Assembly: GCA_913065125.1 (NCBI GenBank)
Contig: CAJYAG010000001.1
Span: forward strand, 744,001-808,000
From: an uncultured Flavobacteriaceae bacterium
Lineage (GTDB): Bacteria > Bacteroidota > Bacteroidia > Flavobacteriales > Flavobacteriaceae
Reading direction: 5' to 3'
Length of the DNA stretch: 64,000 bases
Both the position numbers and the translations under genes were made by a program. Numbering within the stretch: position 1 is the stretch's first letter; every line of letters begins with the position of its first letter. Below the pieces are notes generated by a model. That model saw only the letters and a program-made list of their open reading frames with translations. It searched no databases and was not told where the DNA came from. Of this stretch, positions 17,547 through 27,237 are shown piece by piece.

Positions 17547-17596
17547 AAAAAGCCTCGTTTATGCTGAATTTAGTTCAGTAACTTGAGGCTTTTTTT
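17547..17596. terminator. Terminator with nested inner hairpin after the sigma operon
   Basis: The outer stem AAAAAGCCTC/GAGGCTTTTT encloses an inner CTGAA-TTTAG-TTCAG hairpin. The T-run ends the plus-strand operon; the A-run on the left would serve the converging GlmU-like gene. Confidence 0.85.
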
Positions 17597-17599
17597 GTT

Positions 17600-18775
17600 T
17601 TAATCTTTTCTATATTGAGAAGACAATTCAAATACTTTTTCTAGTATTTTTTTGTCTTGTTCTTCAAATACTAAACTTCTACGTTTTAAAACAACTTCTG
17701 CAACTTCAAAAACCTTTGGTAATTGATAGGTTGTAAATCCAGATGCGCCACCCCAACTAAAAGACGGAATAAAATTTCTTGGAAATCCGCTACCAAAAAT
17801 ATTGGCAGAAACGCCAACTACAGTTCCCGTATTAAACATCGTGTTGATTCCACATTTAGAATGATCTCCCATAATTAATCCACAAAACTGCAAACCAGTT
17901 TTAGCAAATCGTTCTGTTTCATAGCTCCAAATTCTAACCTCAGCATAATTATTTTTTAAGTTAGAATTGTTTGTGTCCGCTCCAATATTACACCATTCTC
18001 CAAGCACAGCATTTCCTAAAAATCCTTCATGCCCTTTATTAGAATACCCAAATAAAACCGAATTATTGAGTTCTCCGGCCACTTTACAATACGGACCCAA
18101 AGTTGTTGCTCCGTAAATTTTTGCGCCCATTTTAACCACCGCATTTTCACACATTGCAAACGGGCCGCGAATTAAACTTCCTTCTAAAACTTGCGCATCT
18201 TTACCGATATAAATGGGTCCTTCAGAAGCATTTAAAGAAGCATACAACACAGTTGCGCCTTCTTCAATAAAAATATTTTCTTTGTTAATTGTATGAACAT
18301 CTTTCGGAATTTCTTGTGATGTTCTATCTTCAGTCAGCAAATCAAAATCTAACTGAATTGCTTTATCGTTTAGTGAGAAAATATCCCAAGTATTTTTAAT
18401 TTGTAAAATTTCTTCTTCAAATTCAATTTGTTTGTACGATGAAAAATCAACTTCTTCTTGTGTGTCTGTGGTGTAAAAAGCAATGACATTATCGCCTTTA
18501 AAAATAGCTTCATTTTCTGATAATTTTTTTACTTTTTCTACCAAATTTTTAGTTGGAATATAAGAAGCATTTATTAAGATATTTTGCGCCATTTCTACCA
18601 TCGGATATTTTTCTTCTAAATATTCCTCAGTAATTGTAGTGGTTGTCAATCCTAGTTGCTTTTCCCATTTTTCTCTAATGGTTAAAATACCAACTCTAAT
18701 ATCTGCAACAGGTCTTGTATATGTGAAAGGTAACAATGCATTTCTAACATCGCTATCAAATAAAATGTAGTTCAT
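17600..18775 (-). CDS. GlmU-family sugar nucleotidyltransferase-like protein
   Basis: The 391-residue protein starts MNYILFDSDVRNALLPFTYTRPVADIRVGI, the signature of the Bacteroidota alternative GlmU family, and has a C-terminal left-handed beta-helix (IYIGKDAQVLEGSLIRGPF, CKVAGELNNSVLFGYSNKGHEGFLG, CGINTMFNTGTVVGVSANIFG). The N-terminal half resembles a nucleotidyltransferase domain without the classical LxxGxGTRM loop, so the substrate may differ from GlcNAc-1-P. It probably supplies a nucleotide sugar or acetylated sugar for the envelope. It has its own TATATTTG element 18 nt upstream and terminators on both sides. Confidence 0.85.
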   Translation of the reverse strand: MNYILFDSDVRNALLPFTYTRPVADIRVGILTIREKWEKQLGLTTTTITEEYLEEKYPMVEMAQNILINASYIPTKNLVEKVKKLSENEAIFKGDNVIAFYTTDTQEEVDFSSYKQIEFEEEILQIKNTWDIFSLNDKAIQLDFDLLTEDRTSQEIPKDVHTINKENIFIEEGATVLYASLNASEGPIYIGKDAQVLEGSLIRGPFAMCENAVVKMGAKIYGATTLGPYCKVAGELNNSVLFGYSNKGHEGFLGNAVLGEWCNIGADTNNSNLKNNYAEVRIWSYETERFAKTGLQFCGLIMGDHSKCGINTMFNTGTVVGVSANIFGSGFPRNFIPSFSWGGASGFTTYQLPKVFEVAEVVLKRRSLVFEEQDKKILEKVFELSSQYRKD

Positions 18776-18793
18776 TTTTTGTAAAGCTTTTTA

Positions 18794-18801
18794 CAAATAT
18801 A
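18794..18801 (-). promoter_or_regulatory. Predicted -7 promoter element for the GlmU-like gene
   Basis: The minus strand reads TATATTTG 18 nt before the ATG, a perfect TAnnTTTG match. No TTTG -33 box is visible at the expected spacing. Confidence 0.45.
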
Positions 18802-18805
18802 AAGC

Positions 18806-18858
18806 AAAAAAGTCGAAGCACTTGTGCTGAATTTATTTCAGTAGACTTCGACTTTTTT
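18806..18858. terminator. Second nested-hairpin terminator, after the DUF5777 gene
   Basis: AAAAAAGTCGAAG pairs with CTTCGACTTTTTT around an inner CTGAA-TTTAT-TTCAG hairpin. The inner hairpin nearly repeats the one at 17564-17578, and the minus-strand T-run would end the DUF5777 transcript. Confidence 0.8.
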
Positions 18859-18881
18859 AGATTGTAAAAAGGTGAAATACT

Positions 18882-19736
18882 TTAAAAAACTCTCCAAATA
18901 TTAAATCCTAAATAAACATTTCCAGATCCCCAATCTCCTATTGCCTTAGTCATATAGCCAGATTCATTCATTAATTGAGCATTCGTTATATGTAATTGAA
19001 AAACGTGTCCTCCAGTTTCTATATCAACTCCTAATGATAATGGATTTTTAAATTTACTATTTGCAACACGATTCATATGCGCATGATATTCTGCATTTAA
19101 AGTTACACGTTTGCTTATTTTATATCTTCCTCCAAAACCTACAATATATTGTGTATTTTCTTGCAAATCATTTTCTACAAAATTTTGATGCAAATAAATT
19201 GGTGCAACTTCTAAAGATAATTTCTCATTAAACTTCCTAGAAATTAAGATTTCATGAGCATAGGTATACCTGTGTTTAGATTCTAATAATGGATAATTAA
19301 CCTTATCTAAACCTGTATTAAATTCTATACTATTAAAACCAACTATTGTAAAAGGAAACTTGCCTTCTTCTTGATGCATTAATCTGTATTTTAAATGAGC
19401 ATCATACGTTTTATTTGATGAACTTCTAGATAAACCTACATTTAACCAATCATTAAAACCATAAACAAAACTGAATCTAATATTAGAATTATCCAATCCA
19501 AAAAGATCTTTAATCCCAGATTTTACAGAACCAAATCGATGTGAAATCACAAAATAGAAATCCTTTTTGGCTGCCAATTTGGTAGATTCCATATTGATTA
19601 TTTTCAGCCCTTTAAATACCGATGAAGTTTTATTATCAATCTTTACATCGTCATTTAATTCGTCCAGTAAATCATCTTGCGCTACTAAAGAAGCATTGAT
19701 AAAGAATACAATTAATAATAATCCAATTTTTTTCAT
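18882..19736 (-). CDS. DUF5777 family outer-membrane beta-barrel protein
   Basis: Starting at ATG 19736, the 284-residue protein has a clean signal peptide (MKKIGLLLIVFFINASLVA-Q) after which beta-strand-rich sequence with alternating aromatics fits an outer-membrane barrel (FYFVISHRFGS, YGFNDWLNVGLSRSSSNKTY, ITNAQLMNESGYMTKAIGDWG). It ends in NVYLGFNIWRVF, an aromatic C-terminal strand. DUF5777 is a Bacteroidota family of unknown function. A longer start at 19760 would add MAFLISIN ahead of the signal peptide and is less likely. It is the last gene of a three-gene minus-strand group with a CxxCH protein. Confidence 0.75.
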   Translation of the reverse strand: MKKIGLLLIVFFINASLVAQDDLLDELNDDVKIDNKTSSVFKGLKIINMESTKLAAKKDFYFVISHRFGSVKSGIKDLFGLDNSNIRFSFVYGFNDWLNVGLSRSSSNKTYDAHLKYRLMHQEEGKFPFTIVGFNSIEFNTGLDKVNYPLLESKHRYTYAHEILISRKFNEKLSLEVAPIYLHQNFVENDLQENTQYIVGFGGRYKISKRVTLNAEYHAHMNRVANSKFKNPLSLGVDIETGGHVFQLHITNAQLMNESGYMTKAIGDWGSGNVYLGFNIWRVF

Positions 19737-19798
19737 ATTTATTGATATTAAAAAAGCCAACCAAATAAATGATTGACTTTTAGAAAGTTGACTTTAAC

Positions 19799-20587
19799 TT
19801 ATTCTTTAATAAATTGTCTTGAACCTAATTTTCCTTCAGCGTTTAATTTTAAGATATAAACTCCTGTGCTTAATTCAGAAACATTTATTGTATTGTTCTG
19901 AGCAGAAATATATACATTTCTAATTAATTTACCAGTCATATCAAACACATTAACTTCTGCATTTGTAGTTCCTGTTGGTAATTGAATGTTTAAGTTATCA
20001 CTAACTGGGTTTGGATACACAGTAAAATCTAATTGATTTTCTTTTCCCAAACTTAGTACATTAAAATTCCCAGAAGTTGCAGTTACAACCTGATCACCAC
20101 TAGTGCTTCCATTTGCATTTGCTGCTAAAGCTGCCACATAAAATTTCACCTCTCCTACATCTGTTGTAGGTGAAGTCCAATTAAAATTCCAAGTACTTTT
20201 TGTGTTTCCTGTTGAAGTATGTGTAACATGAGTTCCACCATTTACAAGTTTATTGTCTGATCCGCTTACAGCAAAAGTACCTACTTTAGAATTATCGCTT
20301 ACACGTTCTGCGGTAATTTGAAATCCATGTTTGGTTGCAGATGACCCTGTAACATCAACCTGAATTCCATAAGAAGTGTTTAATGCATATCCACCAGTTG
20401 GCAATTCTGTTTGTATAGCAACTGATGCTCCGAAGTTACCACCACTATGACAACTTGTACATGTGTTCGAGGAATCTCCGGGTGACCCAGAATAACCTCC
20501 ATCTCTACCACTAGAAACTGCCATTAGGACAAAAGCGGTTAAAGGAATTAAGAATAAAAATGTTTTAAAAATGTAGTTTTTTTTCAT
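19799..20587 (-). CDS. Secreted choice-of-anchor V/reelin-like domain protein with CxxCH motif and T9SS tail
   Basis: A signal peptide is followed by SNTCTSCHSGG (CxxCH, near residue 43), a c-type heme-binding pattern, then a beta-sandwich of about 130 residues (TWNFNWTSPTTDVGEVKFYVAALAAN) matching the choice-of-anchor V group. The last 75 residues (YPNPVSDNLNI, FDMTGKLIR, LSTGVYILKL) are a type A T9SS sorting domain, so the protein is exported to the cell surface and processed. One CxxCH without an obvious distal Met ligand makes a heme role possible but unproven. It lies 11 nt downstream of an OB-fold gene. Confidence 0.78.
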   Translation of the reverse strand: MKKNYIFKTFLFLIPLTAFVLMAVSSGRDGGYSGSPGDSSNTCTSCHSGGNFGASVAIQTELPTGGYALNTSYGIQVDVTGSSATKHGFQITAERVSDNSKVGTFAVSGSDNKLVNGGTHVTHTSTGNTKSTWNFNWTSPTTDVGEVKFYVAALAANANGSTSGDQVVTATSGNFNVLSLGKENQLDFTVYPNPVSDNLNIQLPTGTTNAEVNVFDMTGKLIRNVYISAQNNTINVSELSTGVYILKLNAEGKLGSRQFIKE

Positions 20588-20597
20588 GCCTGTTCAT

Positions 20598-20990
20598 TTA
20601 ATTGTTAATAATCGTTACTTGATCTAATTTTATAACTTCTAAAAGTTCGTCATAACCGATACTTCTTCCTTTTACAATAATTACTGAACTTTCTTGAACT
20701 TGACTTAAAGTTAAACTGTCTGTGTAACAAACAATAACATCATTTAACATAAAATTACTTTGCTCTAGCTCTGTTACTTTTCCTTTTAACTGAATTGTTT
20801 TATCTAAATATTTAGTGATTGCTATTTTTGGATTTGTATTGAATTCAGTAATAAAATCATTCGTTATTAAGGTGAACGCTGCTTTTTCTTCTGAAATATT
20901 CCTATGCTCTTTATAGATATAATTGTAACCAAATATTCCTACAAAAAGAATTAAGAAAGAAGCAAAAATTAAAATCTTACGCTTGTTCAT
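20598..20990 (-). CDS. OB-fold (tRNA_anti-like) membrane-anchored protein
   Basis: The 130-residue protein has one N-terminal membrane segment (KILIFASFLILFVGIFGYNYIY) and a periplasmic OB-fold domain of the tRNA_anti-like family: IQLKGKVTELEQSNFML, then VIVCYTDSL and SVIIVKGRSIGYDELLEVIKLDQ. Such domains appear in extracytoplasmic Bacteroidota proteins of unknown function. It is the first gene of the minus-strand group and is 91 nt from the divergent CX4CH lipoprotein gene, so both sides may share a control region. Confidence 0.7.
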   Translation of the reverse strand: MNKRKILIFASFLILFVGIFGYNYIYKEHRNISEEKAAFTLITNDFITEFNTNPKIAITKYLDKTIQLKGKVTELEQSNFMLNDVIVCYTDSLTLSQVQESSVIIVKGRSIGYDELLEVIKLDQVTIINN

Positions 20991-21081
20991 GTAGCTAATA
21001 TAATAAGTTTTTACTATTTTTAATCATTATAAATAATTAATTTTCAGGAAACTATAGTCATATCACCAAAAAAAAACGGAA

Positions 21082-21426
21082 ATGAAGAAACTATCAGCAC
21101 TACTTTTACTTGCTATTTTATTTACTAATTGCACATCTGTTAGCACTGAGGATTTAACGGTGCCAACACCAAATTCTATTACCTACACTGTTAATGTAAA
21201 AACCATAATAGATCAAAGTTGTGCAACTAGTGGTTGTCATAATGCAACAGGTAATTCTGGGGGTTTAACATTAGAAACCTATATCCAAGTTAAAAATGCT
21301 TTTGAAAATAGAAGTGCTTTAGTAAGAATGGAGAGCACAAGTAACCCTATGCCAGCAAGTGGTAATTTGCCAAATACTTCAATTCAGATTATTAAAAACT
21401 GGAGGGATCAAGGATATATAGAATAA
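21082..21426 (+). CDS. Lipoprotein with CX4CH cytochrome-like motif
   Basis: The 114-residue protein has a type II signal peptide (lipobox LFTNC) and a mature domain with ITYTVNVKTIIDQSCATSGCHNATGNSGG. CATSGCH is a CX4CH version of the c-type heme motif seen in small extracytoplasmic cytochrome-like proteins, and VRMESTSNPMPASGNLP supplies methionines that could be a distal ligand. ALVRMESTSNPMP followed by LPNTSIQIIKNWRDQGYIE is the usual ending of this group. Heme attachment is an inference. A YceI gene follows after 12 nt on the same strand. Confidence 0.72.
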   Translation: MKKLSALLLLAILFTNCTSVSTEDLTVPTPNSITYTVNVKTIIDQSCATSGCHNATGNSGGLTLETYIQVKNAFENRSALVRMESTSNPMPASGNLPNTSIQIIKNWRDQGYIE

Positions 21427-21438
21427 TAAATCAACTTT

Positions 21439-21981
21439 ATGAAATATACACTATTATTACTCGCATTTCTATTATCAGCAATTTCCTTTGCGCAAGATAA
21501 GTATTACACAAAATCTGGAACAATCACATTTGAATCTTCTGTGCCATCTTTTGAAGAAGTAAAGGCAACAAACAATAAAGTTACTGCTATTTTAAAATCA
21601 GACGGAACGATTGCTTCTTTAGCTTTAACGAAAGGGTTTCGTTTTAAGATTGCACTAATGGAAGAGCACTTTAATGAAAACTATATTGAATCTAATACCT
21701 TTCCGAAAGCTACTTTTTCTGGAAAAATAATTGATTTTAATACCAATAACCTTTCATCAACAGATAAAATTTTTAAAATTAAAGGAACGCTCTTGATTAG
21801 AGGTATTAAAAAAGAAGTTACTATTGATAGTAAAATAAAGATTGTAGGTAACAGCATTTACTTAAGTGCTGATTTTTCGGTAACACCAGAAGATTTCAAT
21901 ATTAAAATTCCAAATATTGTTAGAAAAAAAATAGCTAAAAAGGTAGATGTTTCTTTCCATTTTGAACTCAAGAAAAAATAA
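21439..21981 (+). CDS. YceI family periplasmic lipid-binding protein
   Basis: The 180-residue protein has a signal peptide (LLLLAFLLSAISFA-Q) and the YceI beta-barrel (YYTKSGTITFESSVPSFEEVKATNN, LMEEHFNENYIESNTFPKATFSGKI, LLIRGIKKEVTI, SADFSVTPEDFNIKIP). YceI proteins bind isoprenoid-like lipids in the periplasm, sometimes next to electron-transfer proteins such as cytochrome b561. Here the partner is the CX4CH lipoprotein 12 nt upstream, which suggests a shared role with redox or quinone-like molecules. A hairpin terminator follows. Confidence 0.88.
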   Translation: MKYTLLLLAFLLSAISFAQDKYYTKSGTITFESSVPSFEEVKATNNKVTAILKSDGTIASLALTKGFRFKIALMEEHFNENYIESNTFPKATFSGKIIDFNTNNLSSTDKIFKIKGTLLIRGIKKEVTIDSKIKIVGNSIYLSADFSVTPEDFNIKIPNIVRKKIAKKVDVSFHFELKKK

Positions 21982-21992
21982 AACGAAACTAT

Positions 21993-22024
21993 AAAAAAGC
22001 CGCAATTTAATTGAGGCTTTTTTT
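21993..22024. terminator. Bidirectional terminator between the YceI and carB genes
   Basis: AAAAAAGCC and GGCTTTTTTT pair with an inner CAATT/AATTG stem interrupted by one mismatched pair. It sits between convergent genes. Confidence 0.8.
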
Positions 22025-22040
22025 ATTATTATAAATCAAT

Positions 22041-24896
22041 TTACTTACTCAAATACATTTTACGTCTTGCGTATAAATCGTAAAAGTCATCGTCTTTTAA
22101 GCTATCAATAAATAAGATACTTTCTCCTGTACTCTTCATCTCAGGACCTAAGTTTTTATTTACATTCGGGAATTTGTTAAAAGAAAACACTGGTTGCTTA
22201 ATTGCATATCCATCTAATTGTGGATTGAAATTAAAATCAGTTACTTTTTTTACTCCCAACATTACTTTTGTTGCGTAATTTACATACGGTTCTTTGTATG
22301 CTTTTGCAATAAAAGGAACGGTTCTAGATGCTCTTGGGTTTGCTTCAATAATATAAACAACATCATCTTTTATAGCAAACTGAACGTTGATCAATCCAAC
22401 TGTTTTTAACTCTCTTGCAATGGTATGCGTATGATCTTTAATTTGTTGTAAGACTAAATCTCCAATATTAAATACTGGCAATGTTGCATTTGAATCTCCA
22501 GAATGCACTCCACAAGGCTCAATATGTTCCATGATTCCGATGATATACACATTTCCGTCAGCATCACAAATTGCATCTGCTTCCGCTTCAATTGCTCCGT
22601 CTAAATAATGATCTAACAACAATTTATTTCCTGGCATTCCTTTCAATAAATCAACAACATGCTCAATTAATTCTTCTTTATTGATCACAATTTTCATTCC
22701 TTGTCCACCTAAAACATAAGACGGTCTTACCAAAATCGGAAAATCTAATTTATCAGCTAAAGCCAATGCTTCATCTGCAGATTCTGCAATTCCAAATTCT
22801 GGATATGGAATGTTATTTCTTTTTAATAATTCTGAAAAACTTCCTCTATCTTCAGCTAAATCTAAGGCTTCAAAAGAAGTTCCGATAATTTTAATCCCGT
22901 ATTTCGTTAATTTTTCTGCTAACTTCAAAGCCGTTTGTCCACCTAACTGAACAATCACTCCTTCTGGTTTTTCATGTTTGATAATGTCATAAATATGTTC
23001 CCAGAAAACAGGTTCAAAATATAATTTATCTGCTGTATCAAAATCGGTAGAAACCGTTTCTGGATTACAATTAATCATAATGGTTTCGTAACCACATTCT
23101 GCAGCTGCTAAAACTCCATGAACACAACAGTAGTCAAACTCAATTCCTTGTCCGATTCTGTTTGGTCCAGAACCTAAAACGATGATTTTTTTCTTATCAG
23201 AAACAATACTTTCGTTATCTACATATCTTTTTCCGTCTGCAGTTACTACATCGTTTTCGAAAGTAGAATAATAATATGGTGTCATTGCTTTAAATTCTGC
23301 TGCACAGGTATCCACCAATTTAAAAACTCTGTTGATGTTTAATTCTTCACGTTTGGAATATACTTGACTTTCTAAACATTTAAGCATGTGCGCAATTTGT
23401 CTATCTCCATATCCTTTTTGTTTTGCTTCTAGTAATAAATCACGTTGAATGGTATCAATCGTAAACGTTGAAATTTCTTTTTCTAGTAAGAACAACTCTT
23501 CGTATTGTTTTAAATACCACATATCAATTTTTGTGATATCGTAAATTTGACTTAGCGGAATTCCCATTGCAATGGCGTCGTAGATTGCAAAAACTCGGTC
23601 CCAACTTGCATTGGTTAATTTGTCTATAATTTGATTGTAATCTGTATATCCTTTTCCATCTGCTCCTAAACCATTACGTTTAATTTCTAACGATTGTGTT
23701 GCTTTGTGCAGTGCTTCTTGAAACGAACGTCCAATTCCCATTACTTCTCCAACAGATTTCATTTGTAACCCTAAGGTTCTGTCTGAACCTTCAAATTTAT
23801 CAAAGTTCCAACGTGGAATTTTTACAATAACATAATCTAAAGTTGGTTCAAATAAAGCTGAAGTTGATTTTGTAATCTGATTGTCTAATTCATCCAATGT
23901 GTAACCAATCGCTAATTTTGTAGCAATTTTTGCAATCGGATACCCCGTTGCTTTACTCGCTAAAGCGGATGAACGCGAAACACGTGGATTAATTTCAATA
24001 GCAATAATATCTTCTTTTTCATCTGGAGAAACTGCAAACTGAACATTACATCCACCTTCAAAATCTCCGATTGAACGCATCATTTTAATAGACATGTCAC
24101 GCATTTTCTGAAATGTTTTGTCAGAAAGTGTCATTGCCGGTGCAACGGTAATTGAATCTCCTGTATGAATTCCCATCGGATCCATGTTCTCGATAGAACA
24201 GATAATTACAACGTTGTCATTTCTATCACGCAACAATTCTAATTCGTATTCTTTCCATCCCATCATGGCTTTATCAATCATCACTTCATGAATTGGGGAT
24301 GCTTCTAAACCTCTACTTAATAATTCATCAAAATCTTTTGGATCGTATACTATGGAAGCCCCTGCTCCACCTAATGTATAAGATGATCTAATTACCAAAG
24401 GAAATCCAAATTCTTGTGCAATTTCTTTTCCTTTTAAAAATGATGTTGCTGTAGCTTGTGGCGCCATTGGTACATCAATTTTCAACATCAATTCTCGAAA
24501 CAGTTCTCTATCTTCAGTAATGTTTATTGCATCAATATCAACTCCTATTAATTCTACATCAAAATCTTTCCAAATTCCTTTATCATCTGCTTCAATACAT
24601 AAATTCAATGCAGTTTGACCACCCATTGTTGGCAAAACAGCATCAATTTGTGGATGTTCTTTTAAAATTTGTATGATTGATTTGGTGGTTAACGGCAACA
24701 AGTACACATGATCTGCCATCGATGGGTCTGTCATGATTGTTGCTGGGTTCGAATTAATTAAGATGGTTTCAATTCCGTCTTCTCTTAAAGATCTTAAAGA
24801 CTGTGAACCCGAATAGTCAAATTCACAAGCTTGACCAATAACAATTGGTCCTGATCCGATTATTAAAATAGATTTTAGATCTTGTTTTTTTGGCAT
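22041..24896 (-). CDS. carB: Carbamoyl-phosphate synthase large subunit, short form
   Basis: CarB makes carbamoyl phosphate from bicarbonate, ammonia and two ATP for arginine and pyrimidines. Both ATP-grasp halves are present: GSGPIVIGQACEFDYSG at the start of half one and GSGPNRIGQGIEFDYCC at the start of half two, with IEINPRVSRSSALASKATG and IEANPRASRTVPFIAKAY. At 951 residues it is about 120 shorter than the E. coli enzyme and ends just after the second synthetase unit, so the C-terminal MGS-like allosteric domain is missing. The glutaminase gene carA is not in the window. rpmH lies upstream on the same strand. Confidence 0.96.
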   Translation of the reverse strand: MPKKQDLKSILIIGSGPIVIGQACEFDYSGSQSLRSLREDGIETILINSNPATIMTDPSMADHVYLLPLTTKSIIQILKEHPQIDAVLPTMGGQTALNLCIEADDKGIWKDFDVELIGVDIDAINITEDRELFRELMLKIDVPMAPQATATSFLKGKEIAQEFGFPLVIRSSYTLGGAGASIVYDPKDFDELLSRGLEASPIHEVMIDKAMMGWKEYELELLRDRNDNVVIICSIENMDPMGIHTGDSITVAPAMTLSDKTFQKMRDMSIKMMRSIGDFEGGCNVQFAVSPDEKEDIIAIEINPRVSRSSALASKATGYPIAKIATKLAIGYTLDELDNQITKSTSALFEPTLDYVIVKIPRWNFDKFEGSDRTLGLQMKSVGEVMGIGRSFQEALHKATQSLEIKRNGLGADGKGYTDYNQIIDKLTNASWDRVFAIYDAIAMGIPLSQIYDITKIDMWYLKQYEELFLLEKEISTFTIDTIQRDLLLEAKQKGYGDRQIAHMLKCLESQVYSKREELNINRVFKLVDTCAAEFKAMTPYYYSTFENDVVTADGKRYVDNESIVSDKKKIIVLGSGPNRIGQGIEFDYCCVHGVLAAAECGYETIMINCNPETVSTDFDTADKLYFEPVFWEHIYDIIKHEKPEGVIVQLGGQTALKLAEKLTKYGIKIIGTSFEALDLAEDRGSFSELLKRNNIPYPEFGIAESADEALALADKLDFPILVRPSYVLGGQGMKIVINKEELIEHVVDLLKGMPGNKLLLDHYLDGAIEAEADAICDADGNVYIIGIMEHIEPCGVHSGDSNATLPVFNIGDLVLQQIKDHTHTIARELKTVGLINVQFAIKDDVVYIIEANPRASRTVPFIAKAYKEPYVNYATKVMLGVKKVTDFNFNPQLDGYAIKQPVFSFNKFPNVNKNLGPEMKSTGESILFIDSLKDDDFYDLYARRKMYLSK

Positions 24897-24951
24897 TTTA
24901 GTGTGTGTTGTAATATAGTTGGTAAAAGTAAAAATTGCTTGGGTATAAAAA

Positions 24952-24979
24952 AAGGTGTTACTAAAAATAGTAACACCTT
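24952..24979. terminator. Terminator downstream of rpmH
   Basis: AAGGTGTTACTA, loop AAAA, TAGTAACACCTT forms a perfect 12-bp stem. On the minus strand a T-run follows, so it ends the rpmH transcript before carB. Confidence 0.85.
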
Positions 24980-25001
24980 AATTATTAACAATTGTTAATC
25001 A

Positions 25002-25163
25002 TTATTTCTTATGTCTTGTTTCTGTAGAAACAGATAATTTCTTTCTTCCTTTTGCTCTTCTTCTAGCTAAAACCTTACGACCATTAGCAGAAGCCATTCT
25101 ATCTCTGAAACCGTGTTTGTTTCTTCTCTTTCTATTCGATGGTTGGTACGTTCTTTTCGGCAT
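25002..25163 (-). CDS. rpmH: 50S ribosomal protein L34
   Basis: The 53-residue basic protein reads [20 protein letters not shown] and later [17 protein letters not shown], the unmistakable L34 pattern of the large ribosomal subunit, with a short extra C-terminal tail (VSTETRHKK). Unlike in many bacteria it is not next to rnpA or dnaA, but between carB and pyrG. It has its own strong promoter (TTTG-N19-TATATTTG) and its own terminator, so it is monocistronic. Confidence 0.97.
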   Translation of the reverse strand: MPKRTYQPSNRKRRNKHGFRDRMASANGRKVLARRRAKGRKKLSVSTETRHKK

Positions 25164-25234
25164 TACTTGTATTTTTAAATATCGTCTTTATTCTGTTTTG
25201 CTTTTTATGAGTTTTCATCTGCTAAAAGCGTGTG

Positions 25235-25265
25235 CAAATATACAACTACTTTTGTTTTTGACAAA
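25235..25265 (-). promoter_or_regulatory. rpmH promoter, full Bacteroidota consensus
   Basis: On the minus strand TTTG (25265-25262), a 19-nt spacer and TATATTTG (25242-25235) match both consensus boxes exactly. The leader is about 65 nt. Confidence 0.8.
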
Positions 25266-25343
25266 TACAATTTTAAAAAAAAATAAATTATTTTTTTGAA
25301 GTTCAAATTCGCAAATTTTATTGTGCTTTTTATTGCTTTTTTA

Positions 25344-27004
<1,661 letters not shown>

Positions 27005-27171
27005 TACTGTAACAAATAGTAAGAAGCCGAGTCTAATTAATCTGAAAAAAGTTAAATACAACTTTAATAAGATATTGAAACAAGTTCACTATAAATTTGG
27101 AACAGCATTTGAACTATCATCAGTATCAAAAATAATAACAGCAAAACCTACTAAAAACAATACAGTTTTGC

Positions 27172-27179
27172 TACATTTG
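27172..27179 (+). promoter_or_regulatory. Predicted -7 promoter element for yidC
   Basis: TACATTTG is a perfect TAnnTTTG match, predicting a leader of about 55 nt. No -33 TTTG is visible at 19 nt upstream. Confidence 0.4.
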
Positions 27180-27237
27180 TCGCGCTTATCTTCAAATCTT
27201 GAAGACAAAATGACAAGTTGACACTTAAGAACAATCA

